Shown one piece after another: positions 1 through 6,119 of a DNA stretch of 15,705 bases. The first letter of the stretch is position 1. Every line of letters starts with the position of its first letter. Source of the stretch: Lachnospiraceae bacterium UBA7481 (GTDB lineage: Bacteria > Bacillota > Clostridia > Lachnospirales > Lachnospiraceae); assembly GCA_002478505.1 (NCBI GenBank), contig DLOP01000113.1, forward strand, positions 9,805-25,509, in the 5' to 3' direction. Below the pieces are notes generated by a model. The model searched no databases and had not been told where the DNA came from. It was given only the letters and a program-made list of their open reading frames with translations. A program made the translations under genes and the position numbers.

Positions 1-42
1 CGCGCACTGCTCATTGCTTTCGTGGATATTATACCATATGCC

Positions 43-80
43 ATGAAAAAGGGGCAAGTCCCAGCCTGCCCCTTTTTCAT
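43..80. terminator. Bidirectional hairpin terminator after the Spo0A-like gene
   Basis: A perfect 14-bp inverted repeat (43-56 with 67-80) encloses a 10-base loop. The GC core GGGGC is flanked by an A5 and a T5 run, so either strand gives a GC hairpin followed by U residues. On the minus strand it lies 18 bp past the stop codon of the Spo0A-domain gene and is its obvious terminator. It could also end a plus-strand gene lying left of the window. Confidence 0.85.
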
Positions 81-97
81 ATACACTCCATTCCGGT

Positions 98-490
98 TCA
101 TGCCAGTATTTCTTCTTCCAGCATACCCTCTATCCGAATGTGGTCCACAACCCTTGCAATGCATTCGCTATTAGATGGTCTCTCTCTTCCGGCAACAATA
201 CTGTATCCAAACTCCGCCTCAAAGAAATCCGGATTACCATTCTTCCATGCCACTTCAATGGCATTACGGATACCGCGTTCCACTTTCTGCTCCGTTGTAA
301 AGTACTCTTTAGCAATCTTAGGATACAGTAATTTTGTCACACTACTGACCATATTATTTTCCTGCAGCGAAATCATAATTGCGCTTCTCAAGTAATAATA
401 TCCCTTTAAGTGGGCGGGGACTCCCATCCTATGTAAAAGAATGGTAACTTTTGCAATATCGCAACTTCTACAGTCGTCCTGTTGCTGCAT
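98..490 (-). CDS. Stand-alone Spo0A C-terminal (DNA-binding) domain protein
   Basis: The 130-residue protein matches the effector domain of the sporulation master regulator Spo0A along nearly its whole length (about residues 12-122). Visible family signatures are GVPAHLKGYYYLR (23-35), LLYPKIAKEY (54-63), the recognition-helix segment KVERGIRNAIEVAW (69-82) and the RPSNSECIA segment (104-112). The receiver domain of full Spo0A (about 130 residues with a phospho-acceptor Asp) is absent, and there is no room for it upstream because an AGGAGG site (499-504) lies 8 bp before the ATG. The N-terminal dozen residues carry a CxxC pair (C7, C10). In the recognition helix Glu and both Arg are kept, but Asn replaces the usual His (RxxIRH becomes RGIRN). 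Family knowledge implies binding to 0A-box DNA; that it acts without phosphorylation or competes with Spo0A is inference. It appears to be monocistronic. Confidence 0.85.
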   Translation of the reverse strand: MQQQDDCRSCDIAKVTILLHRMGVPAHLKGYYYLRSAIMISLQENNMVSSVTKLLYPKIAKEYFTTEQKVERGIRNAIEVAWKNGNPDFFEAEFGYSIVAGRERPSNSECIARVVDHIRIEGMLEEEILA

Positions 491-498
491 CCACTTTT

Positions 499-504
499 CC
501 TCCT
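499..504 (-). promoter_or_regulatory. Ribosome binding site AGGAGG fixing the Spo0A-domain start
   Basis: A full AGGAGG on the minus strand stands 8 bases before the ATG at 490. It supports a genuinely short protein rather than a receiver-domain protein cut off by a frameshift. Confidence 0.8.
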
Positions 505-510
505 TTCTGG

Positions 511-928
511 CAGCACAGTATGTTGTTTATTTCCCAAGGATTGATTCAGAAAAACCTAAACAATCAGGTTACATAACTTAGCCTATCATAAACCAGACAT
601 CATAGAAAGCGGATTGCATCGCGCACTATATCAAAACATCACGCTTTTCGCAAAAATACAAAAAAATTTTATATGTAAATAATTATATATTTTTCGTTTT
701 ATAAACAATTTATATATACTATTTTTTGGTTTTTTCATTTTATGTCATCCAATTTTTATATTTCCTGTACTGTATCATCCATTTTTTGTGTTCAGTCATA
801 TGATCGATAAATACACTTCCCGGTCTTATGATCTTATTACACATATCGGATATATCCGGCGTAATTTTAGGCAGGACGCATTTATATTTTCTGTTTTTAC
901 CATCCGCTTCCACAATTTGACAACGTCA
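511..928. other. Gene-poor AT-rich stretch upstream of the Spo0A-like gene
   Basis: No convincing gene is seen on either strand. The part at 655-760 is very rich in A and T. Two CGAAAA-type motifs on the minus strand (647-653 and 693-699) loosely resemble 0A boxes. A 13-base stretch at 566-578 resembles the end of the 93-bp palindrome found near 7557. I could not place a clear minus-strand sigma-A promoter; the best pieces (TTGTTT with TATAAT near 681-707) have a spacer of only 15 bp. Confidence 0.4.
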
Positions 929-954
929 AAAGCGCTTAGTTCCCTAAGCGCTTT
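929..954 (-). terminator. Hairpin terminator after GDP-fucose synthase
   Basis: An 11-bp perfect stem (929-939 with 944-954) with a 4-base loop begins about 40 bp past the stop codon of the minus-strand gene. On that strand the stem ends in a short T4 run, so it is a plausible but not strong intrinsic terminator. Confidence 0.6.
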
Positions 955-995
955 ATATCTTCATGATAAAAATCCGACTTCACTGCATTTTTTGC

Positions 996-1943
996 TTACA
1001 TCCTTGCCTCAGATACATTTTCTTTAAACCAGTCATACGCCATCTTTACGCCTTCTTCCAGCTCTACCTTATGCATAAAGCCCATCTCATGAAGTTTTGT
1101 CACGTCTGTCAGCTTTCTGGGCGTTCCATCCGGCATCTCGCTGTTCCATACGATCCTGCCTTCATAACCGACTACGCGTCGTACCAGTTCCGCCAATTCC
1201 TTGATTGTAATTTCCTTGCCTGTGCCGATATTGACATGCTGTTCCCCATCATAATGTTCCAGCAGATATACGCAGGCATCCGCCATATCATCAACATAAA
1301 GGAATTCACGCAGCGGCGTTCCAGTTCCCCAAAGTTCTACCTGCTCTGCCCCGCCAACCTTTGCCTCATGAAATTTCCGGATCATGGCAGGAAGCACATG
1401 AGAACCCTGCAGGTCATAGTTATCATACGGTCCGTAAAGATTGGTGGGCATACAACTGATAAAATGATCCCCATATTGCCGTTTAAAAAATTTACACATC
1501 TCAAGTCCTGCAATCTTTGCAATTGCATACGCTTCATTCGTCTCCTCCAGCGGACCCGTCAACAGCGCATCCTCCGGAATCGGCTGTGGCGCCATCTTCG
1601 GATAGATACAGGTGCTTCCTAAAAACAAAAGCTTCTTTACCTGATAATCATGACTGCATTTAATAACATTGCACTGAATCTGCATATTATCATAAGCAAA
1701 ATCAGCCGGCGCAGTATTATTGGCATTGATGCCTCCTACCTTTGCCGCGGCAAGAACAACTACCTCCGGCTTTTCCTGTTCAAAAAATGCCCTGACTGCT
1801 GCCTGATCCAAAAGATCCAGCTCCTTATGGGTACGCCCGATCACATTGTGATATCCCTGCCTGTCCAACGAGCGCACGATAGCGCTTCCCACCAGCCCTC
1901 TATGCCCGGCGACATATATTTTATCCGACTTTTGTATATCCAT
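996..1943 (-). CDS. fcl: GDP-L-fucose synthase
   Basis: This NADPH-dependent epimerase/reductase converts GDP-4-keto-6-deoxy-D-mannose to GDP-L-fucose, the sugar donor for fucosylated surface glycans. It is a short-chain dehydrogenase of 315 residues, normal for the family. The Rossmann motif GHRGLVG is at 13-19 and AAKVGGI at 66-72. The residues known from E. coli Fcl (Ser107, Cys109, Tyr136, Lys140, His179) all appear with a constant +3 offset: S110, C112, Y139, K143 and H182. A GGAGG site (1953-1957) precedes the ATG. The usual partner gmd (GDP-mannose dehydratase) is not adjacent in this window. The gene is flanked by its own candidate promoter and terminator, so it is probably transcribed alone. 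Confidence 0.95.
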   Translation of the reverse strand: MDIQKSDKIYVAGHRGLVGSAIVRSLDRQGYHNVIGRTHKELDLLDQAAVRAFFEQEKPEVVVLAAAKVGGINANNTAPADFAYDNMQIQCNVIKCSHDYQVKKLLFLGSTCIYPKMAPQPIPEDALLTGPLEETNEAYAIAKIAGLEMCKFFKRQYGDHFISCMPTNLYGPYDNYDLQGSHVLPAMIRKFHEAKVGGAEQVELWGTGTPLREFLYVDDMADACVYLLEHYDGEQHVNIGTGKEITIKELAELVRRVVGYEGRIVWNSEMPDGTPRKLTDVTKLHEMGFMHKVELEEGVKMAYDWFKENVSEARM

Positions 1944-1990
1944 TTTTATTTGCCTCCTTTTTTTGGAAATGGTTCTCGCCTATTTTTCCC

Positions 1991-2019
1991 TTGCGTTTTT
2001 TTTAATATACCCATATAAT
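1991..2019 (+). promoter_or_regulatory. Candidate sigma-A promoter for the DUF212 gene
   Basis: A perfect TATAAT (2014-2019) is preceded, with a 17-bp spacer, by TTGCGT (1991-1996, 3 of 6). The start point would be near 2026, giving a leader of about 48 bases before the ATG at 2074. Confidence 0.55.
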
Positions 2020-2046
2020 GATAACGTATATTCAAATTAGTTGCAA
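2018..2046 (-). promoter_or_regulatory. Candidate sigma-A promoter for fcl
   Basis: On the minus strand TTGCAA (2041-2046, 4 of 6 consensus bases) and TATCAT (2018-2023, 5 of 6) are separated by 17 bp. Transcription would begin near 2011, about 70 bp before the fcl ATG. Its -10 overlaps the -10 of the plus-strand promoter by two bases. Confidence 0.5.
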
Positions 2047-2073
2047 TCCCAAACATATGAATCGAGGCTGTTT

Positions 2074-2532
2074 ATGAATTATCTTATAGGAATAACTAAA
2101 AATGAAATTCTCCTGTCTGCTGTGGCCGGATGGTTTGTTGCGCAGGTATTAAAAACCATTATTCACATACTTGTCACCAAATCTTTCGATCCTGAGCGTC
2201 TGGTGGGAACCGGAGGCATGCCCAGTTCCCATTCGGCAACTGTCTGCGGTCTGACAACTGCGGTCGGGATCAATTACGGGACAAGCGGTATTGAATTTGC
2301 CTTGGCATGTACCTTTGCCATCATCGTGATGTATGATGCTCTTGGCGTCAGACGACAAACCGGTAAGCAGGCCAAGATCCTCAATGAAATGATTGGAATA
2401 TTTAATAATATGGGGACAAAGATGAGTACCGAAGACCGTCTGAAGGAATTTGTGGGACATACCCCTTTTCAGGTCATCGTCGGTGCCATCATCGGTTTTG
2501 GCATTGCGACGGCAGTGTGCGGCGTGATGTGA
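2074..2532 (+). CDS. Divergent PAP2 family membrane protein (DUF212, YuiD-like)
   Basis: The 152-residue integral membrane protein belongs to the DUF212 / YuiD family, which is distantly related to PAP2 acid phosphatases. It shows GGMPSSHSA (47-55), the family's version of the PAP2 SxxxH motif, then YDALGVRRQTGKQA (87-100) and a C-terminal EFVGHTPFQV segment (126-135) leading into a hydrophobic helix. Hydrophobic segments at about 11-33, 52-68, 73-90 and 132-150 suggest four membrane passes. An in-frame TTG at 2041 would add 11 residues but has no ribosome site. The ATG at 2074 has GAGG six bases upstream and was preferred. Its substrate is not established; a phosphatase acting on a lipid-linked phosphate is suggested by the superfamily only. 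Confidence 0.88.
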   Translation: MNYLIGITKNEILLSAVAGWFVAQVLKTIIHILVTKSFDPERLVGTGGMPSSHSATVCGLTTAVGINYGTSGIEFALACTFAIIVMYDALGVRRQTGKQAKILNEMIGIFNNMGTKMSTEDRLKEFVGHTPFQVIVGAIIGFGIATAVCGVM

Positions 2533-2674
2533 CTAACGCATCTCAATATCTTAATAATTTCATCAAAATACTGCAATAACCATAACTTCATGAGCATTAT
2601 TTAATCGAACATCTTTTTATGGCATATTTTTCTTAATATTTTTTTCAAGAATTAGTGTAAAAAATTTTTTAGTA

Positions 2675-2683
2675 TGCTATAAT
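2675..2683 (+). promoter_or_regulatory. Extended -10 promoter of the YerB-like lipoprotein
   Basis: TGC immediately followed by TATAAT (2678-2683) forms an extended -10. No good -35 lies at the 16-18 bp positions (GTGTAA at 17 bp), but the DNA just upstream (2625-2670) is A/T-tract rich, as in UP elements. Transcription would begin near 2690. The remaining spacer between 2533 and 2674 shows no gene and no clear terminator for the preceding gene. Confidence 0.6.
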
Positions 2684-2686
2684 GAG

Positions 2687-2700
2687 TTATGTTAACATAA
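2687..2700. promoter_or_regulatory. 14-bp perfect palindrome near the start of transcription
   Basis: TTATGTTAACATAA is self-complementary over 14 bp. It begins 3 bp after the -10 box, so it would cover the predicted start point. Such placement is typical of a repressor operator. No regulator is identified. Confidence 0.4.
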
Positions 2701-2720
2701 TCTTTTTTCGGGAGGTAACT

Positions 2721-3896
2721 ATGAAAAAGCTAACAATTCTTTTTCTCACGGCCCTGACCGGTATTTCTTTACTGGTCGGATGCGGGAAAGACCCTAGCGG
2801 AATGGATGGAAATTCCAACGTATCAGCTGCACCCAATGAAGTAGTCAATGTGGACGATATATTCGGTTCTCCGCAGACAGATACAGCAATCACGGATGAA
2901 CCAACAGCTCCTGCAGACGAACTACCGGCTGGATATGTTAGAAGTACCTTGACCAACGAACCTGTGACTGAAGACGTCTATCTCCATCGTCCGGTGGCAA
3001 TCATGATTCCAATGGATAAGGTCGCACAGCCGCAATATAATATCAGCAAAGCAGGCGTTGTATATGAATGCCTTGTAGAGGGCAGCATTACACGTACCAT
3101 GTGCATCATTGAAGACTGGCAGGGACTTGATAAGATCGGTAATGTCAGAAGCGCAAGAGATTATTTTATTTATTGGATGTTTGAATGGGATGCCATCCTG
3201 CTTCATGATGGAGGTCCTTTCTATATCAATGATCTGATCGCACAGTCAACTACCGACAACATCAGCGGCAGGGGATTCCGTGATTCTTCACGCAGCGCAC
3301 CGCACAATGAATATTACAGTGCAGAGATCGTCAACCAATATATTGAGTCCTTTAATTATACACCGTGGCACCGTACGGAAGTCTGGGATGAAAATCATTT
3401 TAACTTTGCTCCAAATGGCGGACAGACTGATCTGACAGCTAATTACAGCAACGCGGTAGAGGTTTACACAGTCGATTTATCCAAATGTTATCCGGTTACT
3501 CACTCAACATTTATATACGATCCCGACAAAAACCTTTATTACCGTTATATTTACGGGGAACCCCATATGGACGCAGCAACCAATGAACAGCTGGCTTTCT
3601 CAAACATCATTCTCCAGAATACTTATGGCGAAAGCAGAGATGCCAAGGGTTACCGTATTTATCAGTGTCACGATACCACCAGAGACGGATGGTTTATTAC
3701 AAACGGTCATGCTATCCATGTCACTTGGAAAAAAACCACCGATTACGGTGCAACAAGGTATTATGATGACAATGGCAACGAGATTGAACTCAGCACCGGC
3801 AAGACAATGATCTGCGTTCTTCAGGATGGCGGTGGCGCATCCATTAACGCAATCTTTCTTGACAGCCAGGGCAATGAGTTTCATCCCAATTCCTAA
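2721..3896 (+). CDS. YerB-like lipoprotein with DUF3048 domain
   Basis: The 391-residue secreted lipoprotein starts with a signal peptide (MKKLTILFLTALTGISLL) and a lipobox LVGC, with C21 as the lipidated residue. A low-complexity acidic and Pro/Ala-rich linker (about 22-75) is followed by a DUF3048 domain, best recognised by RPVAIMIPMD (90-99), the Q-x-x-x-SKAGVVYECLVEG segment (105-121) and the GNVRSARDYFI segment (140-150). The second half (about 245-390) fits the C-terminal part of the same family. B. subtilis YerB is the reference member; its function is not defined. The start was set at 2721 because GGGAGG (2710-2715) precedes it. An upstream in-frame ATG at 2682 overlaps the -10 box and would spoil the signal peptide. 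It is monocistronic. Confidence 0.9.
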   Translation: MKKLTILFLTALTGISLLVGCGKDPSGMDGNSNVSAAPNEVVNVDDIFGSPQTDTAITDEPTAPADELPAGYVRSTLTNEPVTEDVYLHRPVAIMIPMDKVAQPQYNISKAGVVYECLVEGSITRTMCIIEDWQGLDKIGNVRSARDYFIYWMFEWDAILLHDGGPFYINDLIAQSTTDNISGRGFRDSSRSAPHNEYYSAEIVNQYIESFNYTPWHRTEVWDENHFNFAPNGGQTDLTANYSNAVEVYTVDLSKCYPVTHSTFIYDPDKNLYYRYIYGEPHMDAATNEQLAFSNIILQNTYGESRDAKGYRIYQCHDTTRDGWFITNGHAIHVTWKKTTDYGATRYYDDNGNEIELSTGKTMICVLQDGGGASINAIFLDSQGNEFHPNS

Positions 3897-3899
3897 AAT

Positions 3900-3937
3900 C
3901 AAGTAAAAAGGAGGTCTGAAGACCTCCTTTTTACTTG
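3900..3937. terminator. Bidirectional terminator between yerB-like gene and leuA
   Basis: A 17-bp perfect stem (3900-3916 with 3921-3937) encloses a TGAA tetraloop. The GC-rich GGAGGTC core is flanked by A5 and T5 runs, so it works on both strands. It lies 3 bp after the plus-strand stop and 16 bp after the minus-strand leuA stop, and separates the two convergent genes. Confidence 0.92.
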
Positions 3938-3953
3938 CATATTAATCCGCATT

Positions 3954-5636
3954 TTATTCTTCCAATCCAAGCTCCAGCCGGTTCAATGCAGAGAAGATTG
4001 CCCTGACAGACGCACGGGTGATATTGGAGCTGACACCTACACCATATGTCACCTTGCCGCTTTCAACGTCCAACATATGGATATATGCAGCCGCCTGCGA
4101 ATTAGAACCGCTCTGCAGCGCATGCTCCTCATAATCAAGGATCTTGATCCTGATATGGAAAGTCTCCATCATACCGCGCTGCACGGCATCCAAAGGACCG
4201 TTACCCACAGCGGTAAAGCTTTTCTCCTGATCTTTATTTGTATATGTCACTGAAACCTTCGTATCAAATTCTGAATTGGTCTCTCCCGAAAAATCATCTA
4301 CTTTCAACTTTCTGAAATGGATCGGCTCTTTCTTCTGCAGATATTCTTCACGGAATTTTTCCATGATCACATCCGGCGAAACCTCGCCCTGCTTCTCTGA
4401 GATCGCCTGAATCACATCTGCAAACTCACGCTGCATGCCTTTCGGAAGCTTGAAACCAAAATAGGTATCCATGATAAAGGCTACGCCGCCCTTGCCGGAC
4501 TGAGAGTTGATCCTGACGATCGGCTCATATTCCCTTCCGATGTCTGAGGGATCAATGGGCAGATACGGAACCTGCCAGATCTCGCTTCCACGCTCCTGCA
4601 TCGCTTTGACGCCTTTGTTGATCGCATCCTGATGGGATCCGGAAAATGCGGTAAATACCAGCTTGCCCGCATACGGATGCCTCGGATGGATAGGAATCTT
4701 ACAGCATCTCTCATAGATCTCAATGATCTCATTTACATTATCCATTTCCAACTCAGGATCAATGCCCTGCGAAAACATATTATAAGCAATATTTACAATA
4801 TCCACATTACCCGTACGCTCTCCATTGCCAAACAGGGTTCCTTCTATACGGTCCGCACCTGCAAGCAGGGAAAGCTCCGCGGTCGCCACGCCGGTACCCC
4901 GGTCATTATGCGGATGCACGCTTAAAACAATGGACTCGCGGTCTTTAAAATGATTGCTCATCCATTCGATCCGGTCTGCAAATACATTCGGCGTCGTCAT
5001 CTCAACAGTAGACGGCAGATTGATGATGATCGGATCCTCTTTGGTAGGTCCCCATACCTCCTGTACCGCCGTACATACCTCCAGCGCATAATCCAGCTCT
5101 GTTCCGGTGAAACTCTCCGGCGAATACTCCAGAATGATCTTTCCGTCAAATTTCGCCGCCCGCTCCTTGACCATCTCAGTTCCTTTGATTGCAATCTCTT
5201 TGATCTGTTCCTTATCCATATGGAACACCACATCACGCTGTAAACTGGATGTGGAATTATAAATATGTACAATTGCCTGTTTGCAGCCCTGTATAGACTC
5301 AAAGGTACGGTCAATCAGCTCCTCCCTGCATTGTGTTAACACCTGAACTTTCACATCATCGGGAATGAGCTTTCGCTCGATCAGCTGACGTAAAAAATCA
5401 TATTCGATCTGGCTTGCCGCAGGAAATCCGACTTCAATTTCCTTAAATCCCAGTTTAACCAGATACTGGAACATTTCAATCTTTTCGGAAACCACCATCG
5501 GGTCGATCAACGCCTGATTGCCATCCCTAAGGTCTACACTGCACCACACCGGTGCCTTGCTGATCTCCTTATCCGGCCAGGTTCTCTCCGCATAACGGTC
5601 TACCGGATTCTTTTGGTATCGTTTAAAGTTTAACAT
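3954..5636 (-). CDS. leuA: 2-isopropylmalate synthase (long, LeuA2-type)
   Basis: It catalyses the first committed step of leucine synthesis: acetyl-CoA plus 2-oxoisovalerate gives 2-isopropylmalate. The 560-residue protein has the DRE-TIM barrel with the LRDGNQ motif (36-41), including the metal ligand Asp38. The metal-binding HPHND is at 241-245 and the flexible GNGERTGN signature at 270-277. The C-terminal regulatory domain, the leucine feedback site in this family, occupies about 440-560 and includes the segment SGSNSQAAAYIHM (509-521). The residues RTWPDK (18-23) and the overall length indicate the yeast/actinobacterial-like long form. An in-frame ATG at 5657 adds 7 residues but lacks a ribosome site; the ATG at 5636 has GAGG 9 bases upstream. 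No T-box or leader-peptide signature was found in the 130 bp upstream. Confidence 0.95.
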   Translation of the reverse strand: MLNFKRYQKNPVDRYAERTWPDKEISKAPVWCSVDLRDGNQALIDPMVVSEKIEMFQYLVKLGFKEIEVGFPAASQIEYDFLRQLIERKLIPDDVKVQVLTQCREELIDRTFESIQGCKQAIVHIYNSTSSLQRDVVFHMDKEQIKEIAIKGTEMVKERAAKFDGKIILEYSPESFTGTELDYALEVCTAVQEVWGPTKEDPIIINLPSTVEMTTPNVFADRIEWMSNHFKDRESIVLSVHPHNDRGTGVATAELSLLAGADRIEGTLFGNGERTGNVDIVNIAYNMFSQGIDPELEMDNVNEIIEIYERCCKIPIHPRHPYAGKLVFTAFSGSHQDAINKGVKAMQERGSEIWQVPYLPIDPSDIGREYEPIVRINSQSGKGGVAFIMDTYFGFKLPKGMQREFADVIQAISEKQGEVSPDVIMEKFREEYLQKKEPIHFRKLKVDDFSGETNSEFDTKVSVTYTNKDQEKSFTAVGNGPLDAVQRGMMETFHIRIKILDYEEHALQSGSNSQAAAYIHMLDVESGKVTYGVGVSSNITRASVRAIFSALNRLELGLEE

Positions 5637-5706
5637 GTTTTTATACCTCACTATCATTTAATTATTTTTAAGGTCTTGGTAATTTCATCAGCACTTTCTT
5701 AGAAAT

Positions 5707-5750
5707 GAAAGACATGCAGGACACTTGACCGTGTACTGCATGCTTCTTTC
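5707..5750 (-). terminator. Probable terminator between ptsH and leuA
   Basis: A bulged hairpin is formed by 5707-5724 and 5731-5750: six pairs at the base, a two-base bulge, CATGCAG with CTGCATG, one mismatch, then ACAC with GTGT. It starts 17 bp after the ptsH stop. On the minus strand it is followed by a T-rich but interrupted run (ATTTCT), so termination may be partial and leuA may receive some read-through. Confidence 0.55.
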
Positions 5751-5766
5751 CCAATCTTTGTGGTTT

Positions 5767-6030
5767 CTATTCTCCAAGGCCGTTTTCTACCGCATCAATC
5801 AGGCTTTGTAATGCTTCCACCTCATCCTCGCCCTCACAGACAAACTCGACTTCGTCACCGCACTTAACGCACGCCCCCAGCACGCTTAGCACACTCTTTG
5901 CATTCGCTGTATTATCTTTAAAATTAAATGTTATAAGTGAACGAAATTTCATCGCTTCCTTACATAGGTTACCTGCCGGGCGTAGGTGCAGCCCTGTTGG
6001 GTTCTTGATTGTAACCTTCCGACTTACCAT
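5767..6030 (-). CDS. ptsH: HPr phosphocarrier protein
   Basis: HPr carries phosphate from enzyme I to the sugar-specific EIIA components of the phosphotransferase system; in Firmicutes HPr(Ser-P) is also a co-regulator with CcpA. With the ATG at 6030 the protein is 87 residues, and the two functional residues fall at canonical numbers: His15 in GLHLRPAG (13-20) and Ser46 in NAKSVLSVLG (43-52). An in-frame TTG at 6036 is rejected because the GAGGGGG site is only two bases from it but 8 bases from the ATG. Residue 16 is Leu where Ala is usual. No ptsI is adjacent; the neighbours are glmM and leuA. A Crh-type role is unlikely because His15 is present. Confidence 0.9.
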   Translation of the reverse strand: MVSRKVTIKNPTGLHLRPAGNLCKEAMKFRSLITFNFKDNTANAKSVLSVLGACVKCGDEVEFVCEGEDEVEALQSLIDAVENGLGE

Positions 6031-6081
6031 AGTCAAAACCCCCTCTGATCTATTTTATTGTTCCCCATACCCCTAAGAGTA

Positions 6082-6110
6082 AGTATAACATCTTTCCTTA
6101 AAATCCACAA
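6082..6110 (-). promoter_or_regulatory. Candidate extended -10 promoter for ptsH
   Basis: On the minus strand TTGTGG (6105-6110, 3 of 6) and TATACT (6082-6087, 5 of 6) are 17 bp apart, and TGT directly precedes the -10, making it an extended -10. Transcription would begin near 6075, about 45 bases before the ptsH ATG. It lies just past the glmM stop, so ptsH can be expressed independently. Confidence 0.55.
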
Positions 6111-6119
6111 GCCTATGAT

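Noticed and set aside
788..1027. Plus-strand open frame of 79 codons
   Set aside because: It runs through the fcl terminator hairpin into the antisense of fcl, has no ribosome site and resembles no protein family.
963..1622. Long plus-strand frame antisense to fcl; similar antisense frames at 6324-7313 and 14229-14963
   Set aside because: Each lies wholly or mostly opposite a well-conserved gene, has low-complexity Cys/His/Ile-rich translation and no ribosome site; these are codon-bias shadows.
2684..2692. GAGTTATGT shared with the right arm of the 93-bp palindrome (7639-7647)
   Set aside because: Only nine A/T-rich bases agree, which is expected by chance in a window of this size.
5637..5766. 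Search for a T-box, leucine leader peptide or other riboswitch before leuA
   Set aside because: No T-box core, no Leu-codon run and only a simple hairpin belonging to the end of ptsH were seen.
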